Part shown: positions 7,016 to 13,421 of the stretch, piece after piece
How the letters are laid out: each line of letters begins with the position of its first letter
How positions within the stretch are numbered: the first letter of the stretch is position 1
Source of the DNA: a virus
IMG/VR virus record: IMGVR_UViG_3300021373_001941
Coordinates: 1 to 21,220 of that record
Strand: one strand, 5' to 3'
DNA length: 21,220 nucleotides
The notes under the pieces: generated by a model
What the model was told of the DNA's origin: nothing
The model's input: the letters and a program-made list of their open reading frames with translations, nothing else
Databases searched by the model: none
Program-made: the position numbers and the translations under genes

Positions 7016-7380
7016 GCCCGTGTATACCCCCTTGGATCATCAACAACAGCCTCAATAGTGTCATCGTTCACTAATCGAAACTCTTTGCCGTGTATTTTAA
7101 ACCTTGTTCCTGAATAGGATCTAAAGATTACAAAGTCACCTTCTTTACAGTAGGCTCCATTTGGAAATCTTTCTTTATCGGAATACGCATCTGGCCCAGT
7201 CTTTATAACAAAGCCAATGATAGATGCTGTTTCTTCCATTTGTCTGAGGCCATCTGGCATATATACGCCGCCCTCAGTCTTCTCATTAACCTCAACTGTA
7301 CTAATGAGAACTTTGTAGCCCTTAGGTTCTGGCAACTGAGTCGCTACTTTTTCCTCAGTTATTTTTTTATCTGCATACAT
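7012..7380 (-). CDS. GroES-like co-chaperonin
   Basis: A 122-aa protein. It has the GroES layout: GYKVLISTVEVNEKTEGGVYMPD (about 21-43) matches the N-terminal strand plus mobile loop, where GG-VYM takes the place of the GroEL-binding GG-IVL tripeptide. KEGDFVIFRSYSGTRFKIHGKEFRLVNDDTIEAVV (about 79-113) matches the barrel core and C-terminal strand. Phage-encoded versions, such as T4 gp31, cap host GroEL to fold the capsid protein. Its place right beside scaffold and capsid genes fits that. The length is a little above the usual 95-100 aa because of an N-terminal extension and an insert near residue 65. No GroEL gene is visible. Confidence 0.88.
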   Translation of the reverse strand: MYADKKITEEKVATQLPEPKGYKVLISTVEVNEKTEGGVYMPDGLRQMEETASIIGFVIKTGPDAYSDKERFPNGAYCKEGDFVIFRSYSGTRFKIHGKEFRLVNDDTIEAVVDDPRGYTRA

Positions 7381-7402
7381 TTTATATACCTTGCAGTGAT
7401 TA

Positions 7403-7436
7403 AAGGTTCACAGAAACCTTGCGCGGCCTATCCGCG
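7403..7436 (-). promoter_or_regulatory. Two tandem hairpins upstream of the GroES-like gene
   Basis: Two adjacent perfect inverted repeats: AAGGTT-CACAGA-AACCTT (7403-7420) and CGCGG-CCTAT-CCGCG (7422-7436). With the palindrome at 7458-7471 they make a structured 90-base gap between the 62-aa gene and the GroES-like gene. No T-run follows on either strand. They may be transcript-processing sites or a partial attenuator that sets the level of the GroES-scaffold-capsid message. Confidence 0.55.
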
Positions 7437-7457
7437 AAGCCCCCCAATTTGAGAAAT

Positions 7458-7471
7458 AGTTCAATTGAACT
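7458..7471. repeat. Boundary palindrome copy 3 (AGTTC-AATT-GAACT)
   Basis: A fully self-complementary 14-mer. It overlaps by one base the stop codon (7471-7473) of the 62-aa gene that follows the portal. Confidence 0.8.
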
Positions 7472-7659
7472 TATTGTTCAATAAATCTTTTCTCTATATC
7501 GGATAAATCAGCTTCTAATAGTTTTAGAGCCTCATATCTACCAACAAGTCTACTATAGTCATCCATAGTTTGAGCTTGGCCTCCCGCCAAGAACTGTTCT
7601 ATTTCAACTTTATAGTCAGAGATACTACGTTTCATCAACGCAACAACTGTATCATCCAT
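7471..7659 (-). CDS. Small helical protein downstream of portal
   Basis: A 62-aa, mostly helical protein (MDDTVVALMKRSISDYKVEIEQFLAGGQAQTMDDYSRLVGRYEALKLLEADLSDIEKRFIEQ). Its start overlaps the portal stop by eight bases, which implies coupled translation. Small helical proteins at this place, with a Y..L.GR...L..LE...D pattern, are common in phages with this portal type; the role is unknown. A portal or scaffold cofactor is possible. Confidence 0.7.
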   Translation of the reverse strand: MDDTVVALMKRSISDYKVEIEQFLAGGQAQTMDDYSRLVGRYEALKLLEADLSDIEKRFIEQ

Positions 7660-10066
7660 CCCCCTTACCTAACTCCTTTGCTAATTCAACTCCCAGTTTT
7701 GCCCCAGCCTGCTGATCTGCACGTTGGGAATTATCAAGATCGGTTGCAAGCTTAACTCCCAGCTTAGCCCCCTCTCTTTGATTCGTGGCTTTTATCTTCT
7801 CAGCTTCAAGCTGAAGTTTAGCCGTGTCTAGTTGCATCTTATGCTGAAGCTCTTGAGCTTTTAACTGAAGCTCTTGCTGCTGCATTTGAACTAAAGGATC
7901 TTGCTGTTGAGCTTGGGCTTGCTCTTGGGCAGCTTCTGCCTGATCCTTCTTGAGAAGTTTCTCTGCTGCGTCCTTAGCCAACCTAGAGATCTCAACCTCT
8001 ACATTTTCAGGAAGGTTCTGATCCTCATTTGGCAACTCAACGCCAAGCATTTTCTCCATTTCCCTACGGTACTGGAATGCAACATGCTCTGTGATATGCG
8101 CTGCCATTGCTTGTTGTATTACCTGAGCGAATGGAGACTGTCCTATCATCTGCGCCAATTTAGGATCTTGGGCAGCAGACATGTGAACAGCTAAATGAGC
8201 TTCATGATCTTGATACTTGAATGCCTTAACTGGTTCCTGCTTCAAGATCATCATATTCTCAGTTACAGGATCGGCAGGCTTGATGTCATCTGGAAGCTTA
8301 ATGAGATCATCAGCATCTTGGATACCAAGAACCTCAAGCATTTGCCTGTGCAACTTACCCATATCATATAACTGCGGAGCTTGCTGCGCTAATTGCAACG
8401 CAGCCTGATACTGCATAACACGCTGCGACATAGTAGAGGCGTTGGGGTCTGAGACTGGGATTACATCTATTCGTCTGTCGAAATCAGCAGTCCTGCTGAA
8501 ATCACCATCGACCTCATAAGCATACTCATCAGGCATGTAATCGTGAACAATCTTAGACAGAAGTCGTAACTCTTTTTTCATGGCAGCATGAAGGCGAGCC
8601 TGTACACCAGACATCACTTTCATTGACCGCTCCAAGAGGGCAAGAGTTGTGCCCACGGGTGCCTGTGCGTTCATGTCCCCTACTTGAATGTCTGCGACTG
8701 AGCCAATGCGGCGTCCCTCTTCGACAATATTTCCAAGTAAAGAGTACAATACGCTTGATGGCTCTTTGTAAGGGATAAACGTAATCGAGTCACGTATGGC
8801 ACCGCCCGGTACGTCCACATCCCTAAATTCACCCGGCATAAGAGGAGTGTCATCCCCCTTAATACGAAGACCGCGAGCTTTAAGACCCGCTGGCAAATTC
8901 GACAATGTGCCAGCATCAACCAACTGGCGAAGGATAGAGGTAGCCGACTTAGCAAGGCCACCAATAAGATGAATAAGCCCCGTTCCATAAAACCCAAGGC
9001 CCGGTAAATAACGGTAGTGTACAAAGTGTAAGCGTTTTCTTTTTTTGTTGTCATCTTCATACCAGTTCTTGCGGATGGATAGGATCTCTCTTGAGGACTT
9101 ATCAATAGTTACAACGTATGGCCTAGCTATTCCTTGAGCGTCATCAAACTCTTCTGGCATGTTCATGGTCACATGCATCTCAAGAATTGTATGCCTGTCG
9201 TCATTCTCAATAACTGCGCTTTCGCCATCCAGTTCATCATACTTTTCTTGGATGTCTGAAAAGTCGGGCGCTGGTGCAGGCAATTCTATGTCACGGTAAA
9301 AGCCCGCAACCTGAAGCTCCAGTATCTCATTGCTCGATTTCTTCATGATGTGCGTATACCGTGGGCATGTCATGAGGTCTGTAGTGCCGTATGATGCAAC
9401 AAAATCTTCCGCAGGAATAAATACAGCGCATGGGCGCTCCATGAGCGGATCATAGTAAACCTTCTTGAACGCAGAGCCAGCCAGAGGAAGCTTGAAGAGC
9501 AATTGTTCAAGCTCATCCCTATACTCCGTCATCTCTTCAGTGAGGAGATAGTTCATTTCGTTTTGTACGCGGTCAGCTTGATCCATTTTTTCTGGAGTCA
9601 TCTTGCCCAGTACCTTAGAGCGCACGGGTCCACTAGCAGGAAACAACTCACCCATAGCCTGAGCTTGGAACCTAACGACTGATTCCGTCAATACTGGATG
9701 AAAAACTCCAGACGCGCCAGCCCACGGCTGCTGACGATCTTCAATCTTCATTCCCAATAGGTCTAAGCCTTTCACATAGGCCCTCGCCCAGTCTGACCTT
9801 GACTCACGATCAGCTTCAAAATCTGAAACAAGTTCAGACGCCATTGACTCCAACGTGGTTTCATCAATGAAATCAGCTAGATTGGAGTCGTGATCTGGCC
9901 CCAACAATTCTTCAGAAAGGCCACCATCAAAATCTATGATAACACTGCCATCGTCTGTTTCCATAGACACAGCATCTGGATTTATAATCTCAACAGTAAT
10001 CTCATCTTCAGTTGGATTATCTTCTATATCCAGTGCTGAAGGTATCATGGGTTTCTCAATAGCCAT
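7652..10066 (-). CDS. Portal protein, P22 type
   Basis: An 804-aa protein, near the 725 aa of P22 gp1. After an acidic N-terminus (1-60) there is a conserved portal start (SDWARAYVKGLDLLG, RQQPWAGASGVFHPVLTESVVRFQAQAMGELFPASGPV, about 91-148). Next come the stem/wing region (FVHYRYLPGLGFYGTGLIHLIGGLAKSATSILRQLVDAGTLSN, about 348-390) and the typical GDMNAQAPVGTTLALLER (463-480). The last 110 residues are a Gln-rich coiled coil like the P22 portal barrel, ending in a short internal repeat. The dodecameric portal is the entry for DNA and the seat of the terminase and adaptors. GGAG lies 6 bases before the ATG. It is the first gene of the head operon. Confidence 0.92.
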   Translation of the reverse strand: MAIEKPMIPSALDIEDNPTEDEITVEIINPDAVSMETDDGSVIIDFDGGLSEELLGPDHDSNLADFIDETTLESMASELVSDFEADRESRSDWARAYVKGLDLLGMKIEDRQQPWAGASGVFHPVLTESVVRFQAQAMGELFPASGPVRSKVLGKMTPEKMDQADRVQNEMNYLLTEEMTEYRDELEQLLFKLPLAGSAFKKVYYDPLMERPCAVFIPAEDFVASYGTTDLMTCPRYTHIMKKSSNEILELQVAGFYRDIELPAPAPDFSDIQEKYDELDGESAVIENDDRHTILEMHVTMNMPEEFDDAQGIARPYVVTIDKSSREILSIRKNWYEDDNKKRKRLHFVHYRYLPGLGFYGTGLIHLIGGLAKSATSILRQLVDAGTLSNLPAGLKARGLRIKGDDTPLMPGEFRDVDVPGGAIRDSITFIPYKEPSSVLYSLLGNIVEEGRRIGSVADIQVGDMNAQAPVGTTLALLERSMKVMSGVQARLHAAMKKELRLLSKIVHDYMPDEYAYEVDGDFSRTADFDRRIDVIPVSDPNASTMSQRVMQYQAALQLAQQAPQLYDMGKLHRQMLEVLGIQDADDLIKLPDDIKPADPVTENMMILKQEPVKAFKYQDHEAHLAVHMSAAQDPKLAQMIGQSPFAQVIQQAMAAHITEHVAFQYRREMEKMLGVELPNEDQNLPENVEVEISRLAKDAAEKLLKKDQAEAAQEQAQAQQQDPLVQMQQQELQLKAQELQHKMQLDTAKLQLEAEKIKATNQREGAKLGVKLATDLDNSQRADQQAGAKLGVELAKELGKGDG

Positions 10067-10250
10067 ATGCGCTCCATAAGCGTTGCATGTATGTAACCTA
10101 ACAAAATATTACTGCGTGGTCTAGTGTCGAGGTGGGCAACTTGGGGGAAGCCACCACACCCCGACGAGGGCATTGGGAGGAGTGCCCATAATTATTTCTT
10201 AACTTAGACGGGCTGTTGAAACAAATACTATATTCATGTAATAACAAATC
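10067..10250. promoter_or_regulatory. Divergent intergenic region between portal and plus-strand cassette
   Basis: 184 bases without a gene. It must hold the promoters for the head operon (minus) and for the small plus-strand cassette. Visible structure: a short stem GGGCA/TGCCC at 10168-10187 and a G-rich stretch around 10135-10150 with GGTGG/CCACC complementarity. No clear ribosomal binding site lies near the plus-strand ATG at 10251. Confidence 0.55.
10216..10244 (+). promoter_or_regulatory. Candidate promoter for the plus-strand cassette
   Basis: TTGAAA at 10216-10221 and TAATAA at 10239-10244 are separated by exactly 17 bases. The predicted transcription start would fall at or next to the ATG at 10251, giving a leaderless or nearly leaderless message. 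The -10 match is only moderate; TATATT at 10229-10234 is an alternative. Confidence 0.4.
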
Positions 10251-10472
10251 ATGGATAACATGTTGATATGGAACATAGTGCTAACTTTTGTGGTCCTACC
10301 TATAGGGTGGTGGGCCAACCAGATTGCATCTGAGGTTAAACGTCTCAACATACTATTGAACATGACAAGGGAAAACTATGTAAAGCGAGAAGATCATTCT
10401 GGAGAACTTGGGAGAGTTGTCGATCATCTTGTAAGGCTGGAAGCCAAAATAGATAAACTTGCAGAAAAGTAG
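10251..10472 (+). CDS. Small membrane protein with coiled coil (holin/spanin-like candidate)
   Basis: A 73-aa protein with one N-terminal membrane segment (about 4-22, MLIWNIVLTFVVLPIGWWA). A charged amphipathic helix follows, ending in a heptad-like stretch (ELGRVVDHLVRLEAKIDKLAEK). Similar one-helix-plus-coiled-coil proteins occur in phage lysis regions (holin-like or spanin-like), but no family motif proves it. There is no Shine-Dalgarno sequence before the ATG, and an in-frame stop lies just upstream (10242-10244), so the start cannot be further out; leaderless translation is possible. Confidence 0.65.
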   Translation: MDNMLIWNIVLTFVVLPIGWWANQIASEVKRLNILLNMTRENYVKREDHSGELGRVVDHLVRLEAKIDKLAEK

Positions 10473-10491
10473 GGGGAGATAGGCATGGGAT

Positions 10492-10680
10492 ATGTTCATC
10501 TGCGCCCTAACAGCGATATTAGCTAGTCAAAACCCCACTATAGGACTGCACCAAACCTGTGAGTACAGGTGCCCTAGAGAAGTTTCACAGTTTTATTATC
10601 AGTATCCAGCCAAGGTCAGGGTTCCTTGGAAGCATTTCTGTCCACCATACATCGTTGTTGGTAGGGGGAGAAAGACATGA
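10492..10680 (+). CDS. Small Cys-containing, possibly exported protein
   Basis: A 62-aa protein. The first 12 residues (MFICALTAILAS) are hydrophobic and could be a minimal signal sequence, though without a basic n-region. The rest has C23, C27 and C50 (CEYRCPREVSQFYYQYPAK...HFCPP), which suggests disulphides outside the cytoplasm. Its stop overlaps the next ATG (ATGA at 10677-10680), strong support that the frame is real. The ribosome binding site AGGGGGAG (10471-10478) is better placed for another ATG at 10485, which opens only 13 codons in a different frame. Possible lysis or envelope factor. Confidence 0.55.
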   Translation: MFICALTAILASQNPTIGLHQTCEYRCPREVSQFYYQYPAKVRVPWKHFCPPYIVVGRGRKT

Positions 10681-11120
10681 TTGATCCATTTACGGCGCTT
10701 GCGGCTGTGAAATCTGCCGTATCCGCAGGCAAGGAACTGGTAAATGTCACCAAGCAGATTGGTGAGTTCTTCGACGGAGTAGATGAGTTACGCGCAGCGC
10801 ACGAGAAAAAGAAAAACAGTTTGTTTTCTGGAACCGATGAAAACGCGATGGAGACTTTTGTGAATTTACAGAGGGCCAAGGACGCTGAGGAGGAGCTTCG
10901 TCAGATTGTTATTGCAACCAGAGGTTTTAGCGCGTGGGGTGAGTTGCAAGCTATACGTGTACAGGCAAGAAAAGATCGAAAGGCAAAGCTTGAGGCTGAG
11001 AGAAAGCGCAAAGCAAAGCGGATTGAACGTATTATCGTTTACGGTGGTTCAACAATTATTGTTTCAATAATGATTGGCATAACGGTTGTAATAATCTTGG
11101 CAAAGCAGGGTAGACTATGA
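10677..11120 (+). CDS. Membrane-anchored helical phage protein
   Basis: A 147-aa protein. The N-terminus (IDPFTALAAVKSAVSAGKELVNVTKQIGEFF) is an amphipathic helix, followed by a charged region with a Lys/Arg-rich helix (about 95-118, RVQARKDRKAKLEAERKRKAKRIER). A single C-terminal membrane segment spans about 119-141. The basic stretch before the segment predicts a cytoplasmic N-terminus. Proteins of this design (IDP..A...A...V..G) are common in marine phage genomes without a known function. AGGGGGAG precedes the ATG, and both ends overlap neighbours by ATGA, so it is part of a coupled cassette. Confidence 0.75.
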   Translation: MIDPFTALAAVKSAVSAGKELVNVTKQIGEFFDGVDELRAAHEKKKNSLFSGTDENAMETFVNLQRAKDAEEELRQIVIATRGFSAWGELQAIRVQARKDRKAKLEAERKRKAKRIERIIVYGGSTIIVSIMIGITVVIILAKQGRL

Positions 11121-11371
11121 GTGACGGTCTAAGTGGTGTGGGGTCAGCCCCATTCAACATTCAGTCAGATATCCATCAGCAAACTCAAAGCCGTGAGCGA
11201 ATAGAGGCACATCTTGCTGAGCAAAGGGTGACAAAAGAACATCGCGCAAATCACATGCACTTAGAATCCCTTAGAGAGCAAAGACTAGATCTAGGCAAAG
11301 CTTATGATAGGTTTGGAACAAAGACTACTGCCGATAGACCACAGGGAACTAACATAAACATAGAAGTTTAG
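11117..11371 (+). CDS. Small hydrophilic protein, unknown function
   Basis: An 84-aa protein rich in Gln, Arg, His and Glu (SDIHQQTQSRERIEAHLAEQRVTKEHRANHMHLESLREQRLDLGKAYDRFG), probably a long helix with a disordered tail. It starts on an ATGA overlap with the membrane protein before it. Its TAG stop forms the first bases of a boundary palindrome. It ends 13 bases from the convergent large terminase gene. No known family recognised. Confidence 0.65.
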   Translation: MSDGLSGVGSAPFNIQSDIHQQTQSRERIEAHLAEQRVTKEHRANHMHLESLREQRLDLGKAYDRFGTKTTADRPQGTNINIEV

Positions 11372-11383
11372 TTCAATAGAACT
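11370..11383. repeat. Boundary palindrome copy 4 (AGTTC-AATA-GAACT)
   Basis: It fills the 13-base gap between two convergent genes: it overlaps the stop TAG (11369-11371) of the plus-strand gene and ends 1 base from the stop codon of the minus-strand large terminase gene. GAACTTTTAATA on the plus strand gives a short stem plus T-tract. Confidence 0.8.
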
Positions 11384-11384
11384 T

Positions 11385-12896
11385 TTAATAATACTCTACA
11401 GGACGCTGATACTTAGGCTCATCATCCCAATCATCTGACTCAGCCCTGACCCATCCACCCTGCCTAAACCTCAGGAGTGCCTGTGATGTAGAGTCAACAA
11501 AGTCATCATGTTCTCCTGATGGAAATGCAGCGCATTCTTCTATCACATCATCTGCCCACTTGGTCGGTGGGTGCCAGATAGATCCACTAGAAAATAAATC
11601 CGTTACCGCGTTCACCCTTGCTATCTTATCCTGCCCCCGTGAGGGGGTAAACTCAGTGACAGCCATACCCATAGCCCTAAGCTCAAATATAAGCGGGGCA
11701 CCAGAAGCTTTCTTCTCCACAATCAATTGATCTGGGTCAAACTCAATGTATTTATCATAAGCAGCACGTTTTAACTCTGGGAACTCAAGCTTCTCTTTGT
11801 ATGCATCCAGCAGTATTAAGTTGGGCTGGCTCTTGCCGCTTTCGTCTGGGTGGTAGAATACGCCCCACGTAGTGCAGGCACTGTAGTCAGATCGTTGTGT
11901 CTTGAGGAATGCGGTGTCCCAAGACTGCAATATGATCTCACATGGGGGCGGGCTTGGCTTATCCCACTCTCTCCACCATTCACGCTTGATAAGTGCCCCC
12001 TCTTCAGAGGTGGGGTTCTGTTGATACTGAGCATTCCACTTAGATGATGGCAGTTCTGCCTCCAAGGCACTAAGTTCTTCCTTCGACCAGAACTCAGGCC
12101 ATAGAGGAGTGCCAGAAGGAAGTATGGCAGGGAACTCAATTACTTCCCATTCGTCCATACCTTTGCGGTTACCTGTGGATTTAAGGATCTGACCAGTAAG
12201 ATCTCTCAAAGACCACCGCGTCATCACGACAATGATGGCACCACCGGGCTGTAATCGCTGGCGTGGGCCAGATGTGTACCATTCATACACACGATCATAG
12301 ACTTCTGGGTTAAATTGCCCCTGCTGTGCGTCCTGTTCTGAGTGAGGATCATCAATAATTAGCAGATCAGCACCCTTACCAGTCACAGCACCACCTACAC
12401 CGATAGCAAAGTAGTCACCTCGCTTGTTGGTATTCCACCGACCAGCAGCTTTTGAGTCGGATGATAGACTAATCCCGCTAAATACCTTCTGAAAATCCTC
12501 AGACTGAATCAGGTTACGGACTTTACGCCCAAATCCTACAGCTAATTCTGCTGTGTGTGCCGTTTGAATGACTTTCTTTTCAGGATATTTACCAAGAAAC
12601 CACGCAGGAAGAAGGTATGATGCGAACTCCGACTTGGTATGACGGGGTGGCATGTTAATAATCAGACGTTTTAGCTCCCCTTTCGCTACACGCTCAAAGG
12701 CATTCGCCATTTCTTGGTGGTGCCTGCCACTGATAAAGCTGGGCCACATCATATTCACAAAGGATATGAAGTCATCTTTAGCCGCAGATTTATTCTGTAC
12801 CTCTTCAAGCTCCTTGATCAGGTCAAGCAACTCTGCCTGCTGCTCAATAGGAAGAGTATTCAACTTGCTTTTGATCTTTGACAGTTGCAATTCCAA
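11385..12896 (-). CDS. terL: Terminase large subunit (packaging ATPase-nuclease)
   Basis: About 503 aa. The motor domain shows a Walker-A-like loop MPPRHTKSE (82-90), Walker B LLIIDDPH (178-185, D182/D183) and a coupling motif VVMTRW (223-228). The RNase-H-fold nuclease shows acidic residues at D327 (LQSWDTAF), E394 (IVEKKASGAP) and D464/D465 (GEHDDFVDS). Together they pump and cut concatemeric DNA through the portal. The start is uncertain: no ATG exists before residue 49, an in-frame stop lies at 12903-12905, and TTG codons at 12896 or 12890 follow GGGGG. I use the outer TTG. It lies apart from the small subunit gene, with a plus-strand gene between. Confidence 0.95.
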   Translation of the reverse strand: MELQLSKIKSKLNTLPIEQQAELLDLIKELEEVQNKSAAKDDFISFVNMMWPSFISGRHHQEMANAFERVAKGELKRLIINMPPRHTKSEFASYLLPAWFLGKYPEKKVIQTAHTAELAVGFGRKVRNLIQSEDFQKVFSGISLSSDSKAAGRWNTNKRGDYFAIGVGGAVTGKGADLLIIDDPHSEQDAQQGQFNPEVYDRVYEWYTSGPRQRLQPGGAIIVVMTRWSLRDLTGQILKSTGNRKGMDEWEVIEFPAILPSGTPLWPEFWSKEELSALEAELPSSKWNAQYQQNPTSEEGALIKREWWREWDKPSPPPCEIILQSWDTAFLKTQRSDYSACTTWGVFYHPDESGKSQPNLILLDAYKEKLEFPELKRAAYDKYIEFDPDQLIVEKKASGAPLIFELRAMGMAVTEFTPSRGQDKIARVNAVTDLFSSGSIWHPPTKWADDVIEECAAFPSGEHDDFVDSTSQALLRFRQGGWVRAESDDWDDEPKYQRPVEYY

Positions 12897-12903
12897 AGCC
12901 CCC

Positions 12904-13024
12904 TATATATAATATATATATAATATATACATTACTACGGAATATATACTTAAAGATATCTAATAGTATTAAGATTAATGTAATTCTATCTGATATACTA
13001 CCAATAATGTATTTATATATTATA
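12904..13024. other. 121-bp extremely AT-rich segment bounded by C5 and G4 runs
   Basis: Only about 17 G or C bases in 121, so about 86% A+T. It opens with alternating TATATAATATATATA tracts. It is bordered by CCCCC (12899-12903) and GGGG (13025-13028), so the flanks are loosely inverted (CCCCTATATATAAT and ATATTATAGGGG). It lies upstream of both the large terminase (minus) and the 77-aa gene (plus), so it should hold divergent promoters. It could also be a DNA-unwinding element. Confidence 0.7.
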
Positions 13025-13035
13025 GGGGTGGGGGT

Positions 13036-13269
13036 ATGAAAGTTGCAGAAGAAGAATTGCTTAGTGACGTAAACAGTTACGTCGAGGCACTCCCAGATAG
13101 AACAACAATGTACCGACATGTGGCTTACCTGATGGGGAAACTGCATCTGGGGTGGGTAGATATACCAAAAGAAGAAAGCAGCACTCAGTGGATCTCTCAG
13201 CGAGAGCTAGAGGTGTTTCCATACTACAGGGAAGTGCTCACACGATACAGGGAGAGAGGGTATTATTAA
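13036..13269 (+). CDS. Small acidic-basic protein between the terminase genes
   Basis: A 77-aa protein (MKVAEEELLSDVNSYVEALPDRTTMYRHVAYLMGKLHLGWVDIPKEESSTQWISQRELEVFPYYREVLTRYRERGYY) of normal amino-acid composition. GGGGTGGGGG immediately upstream can act as ribosome binding site. It lies on the opposite strand between terminase large and small genes, whose shared orientation it interrupts. It could be a late insertion or a packaging or regulatory factor. I do not recognise the family. Confidence 0.6.
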   Translation: MKVAEEELLSDVNSYVEALPDRTTMYRHVAYLMGKLHLGWVDIPKEESSTQWISQRELEVFPYYREVLTRYRERGYY

Positions 13270-13298
13270 AACCTTTTGTAATTGTTTGTGTGGAACAT

Positions 13299-13327
13299 CA
13301 TGTATACGCGTGTGTGTGCGTGTGCGC
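13299..13327. repeat. 29-bp alternating pyrimidine-purine tract (Z-DNA-prone)
   Basis: An unbroken alternation of pyrimidine and purine, mostly TG and CG steps (ACGCGTGTGTGTGCGTGTGCGC in its core), which is the classical sequence for left-handed DNA under negative supercoiling. It lies 7 bases before a G-quadruplex motif, in the gap between the 77-aa gene and the end of the small terminase gene. Confidence 0.7.
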
Positions 13328-13333
13328 CTCTGC

Positions 13334-13356
13334 GGGGGGGTGGGGGTGGGTGGGGG
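13334..13356 (+). other. Strong G-quadruplex motif
   Basis: Four G-runs of 7, 5, 3 and 5 bases separated by single T loops. One-base loops favour a very stable parallel quadruplex. The C-rich minus strand is the template for plus-strand transcription; on the minus strand the complement would be read before the end of no gene, because the site lies beyond the small terminase stop codon at 13422. Confidence 0.75.
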
Positions 13357-13404
13357 TTCTCGCGCGTTCCTTCTAAATATAAAACGCGAGCAGACGTTTT
13401 GAAA

Positions 13405-13418
13405 AGTTCAAGCGAACC
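13405..13418. repeat. Boundary palindrome, near-perfect copy (AGTTC-AAGC-GAACC)
   Basis: One mismatch from the AGTTC-N4-GAACT pattern. It ends 3 bases from the stop codon of the small terminase gene and is flanked on both sides by four-base A/T tracts (AAAAGTTC...GAACCTTTT). Confidence 0.65.
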
Positions 13419-13421
13419 TTT

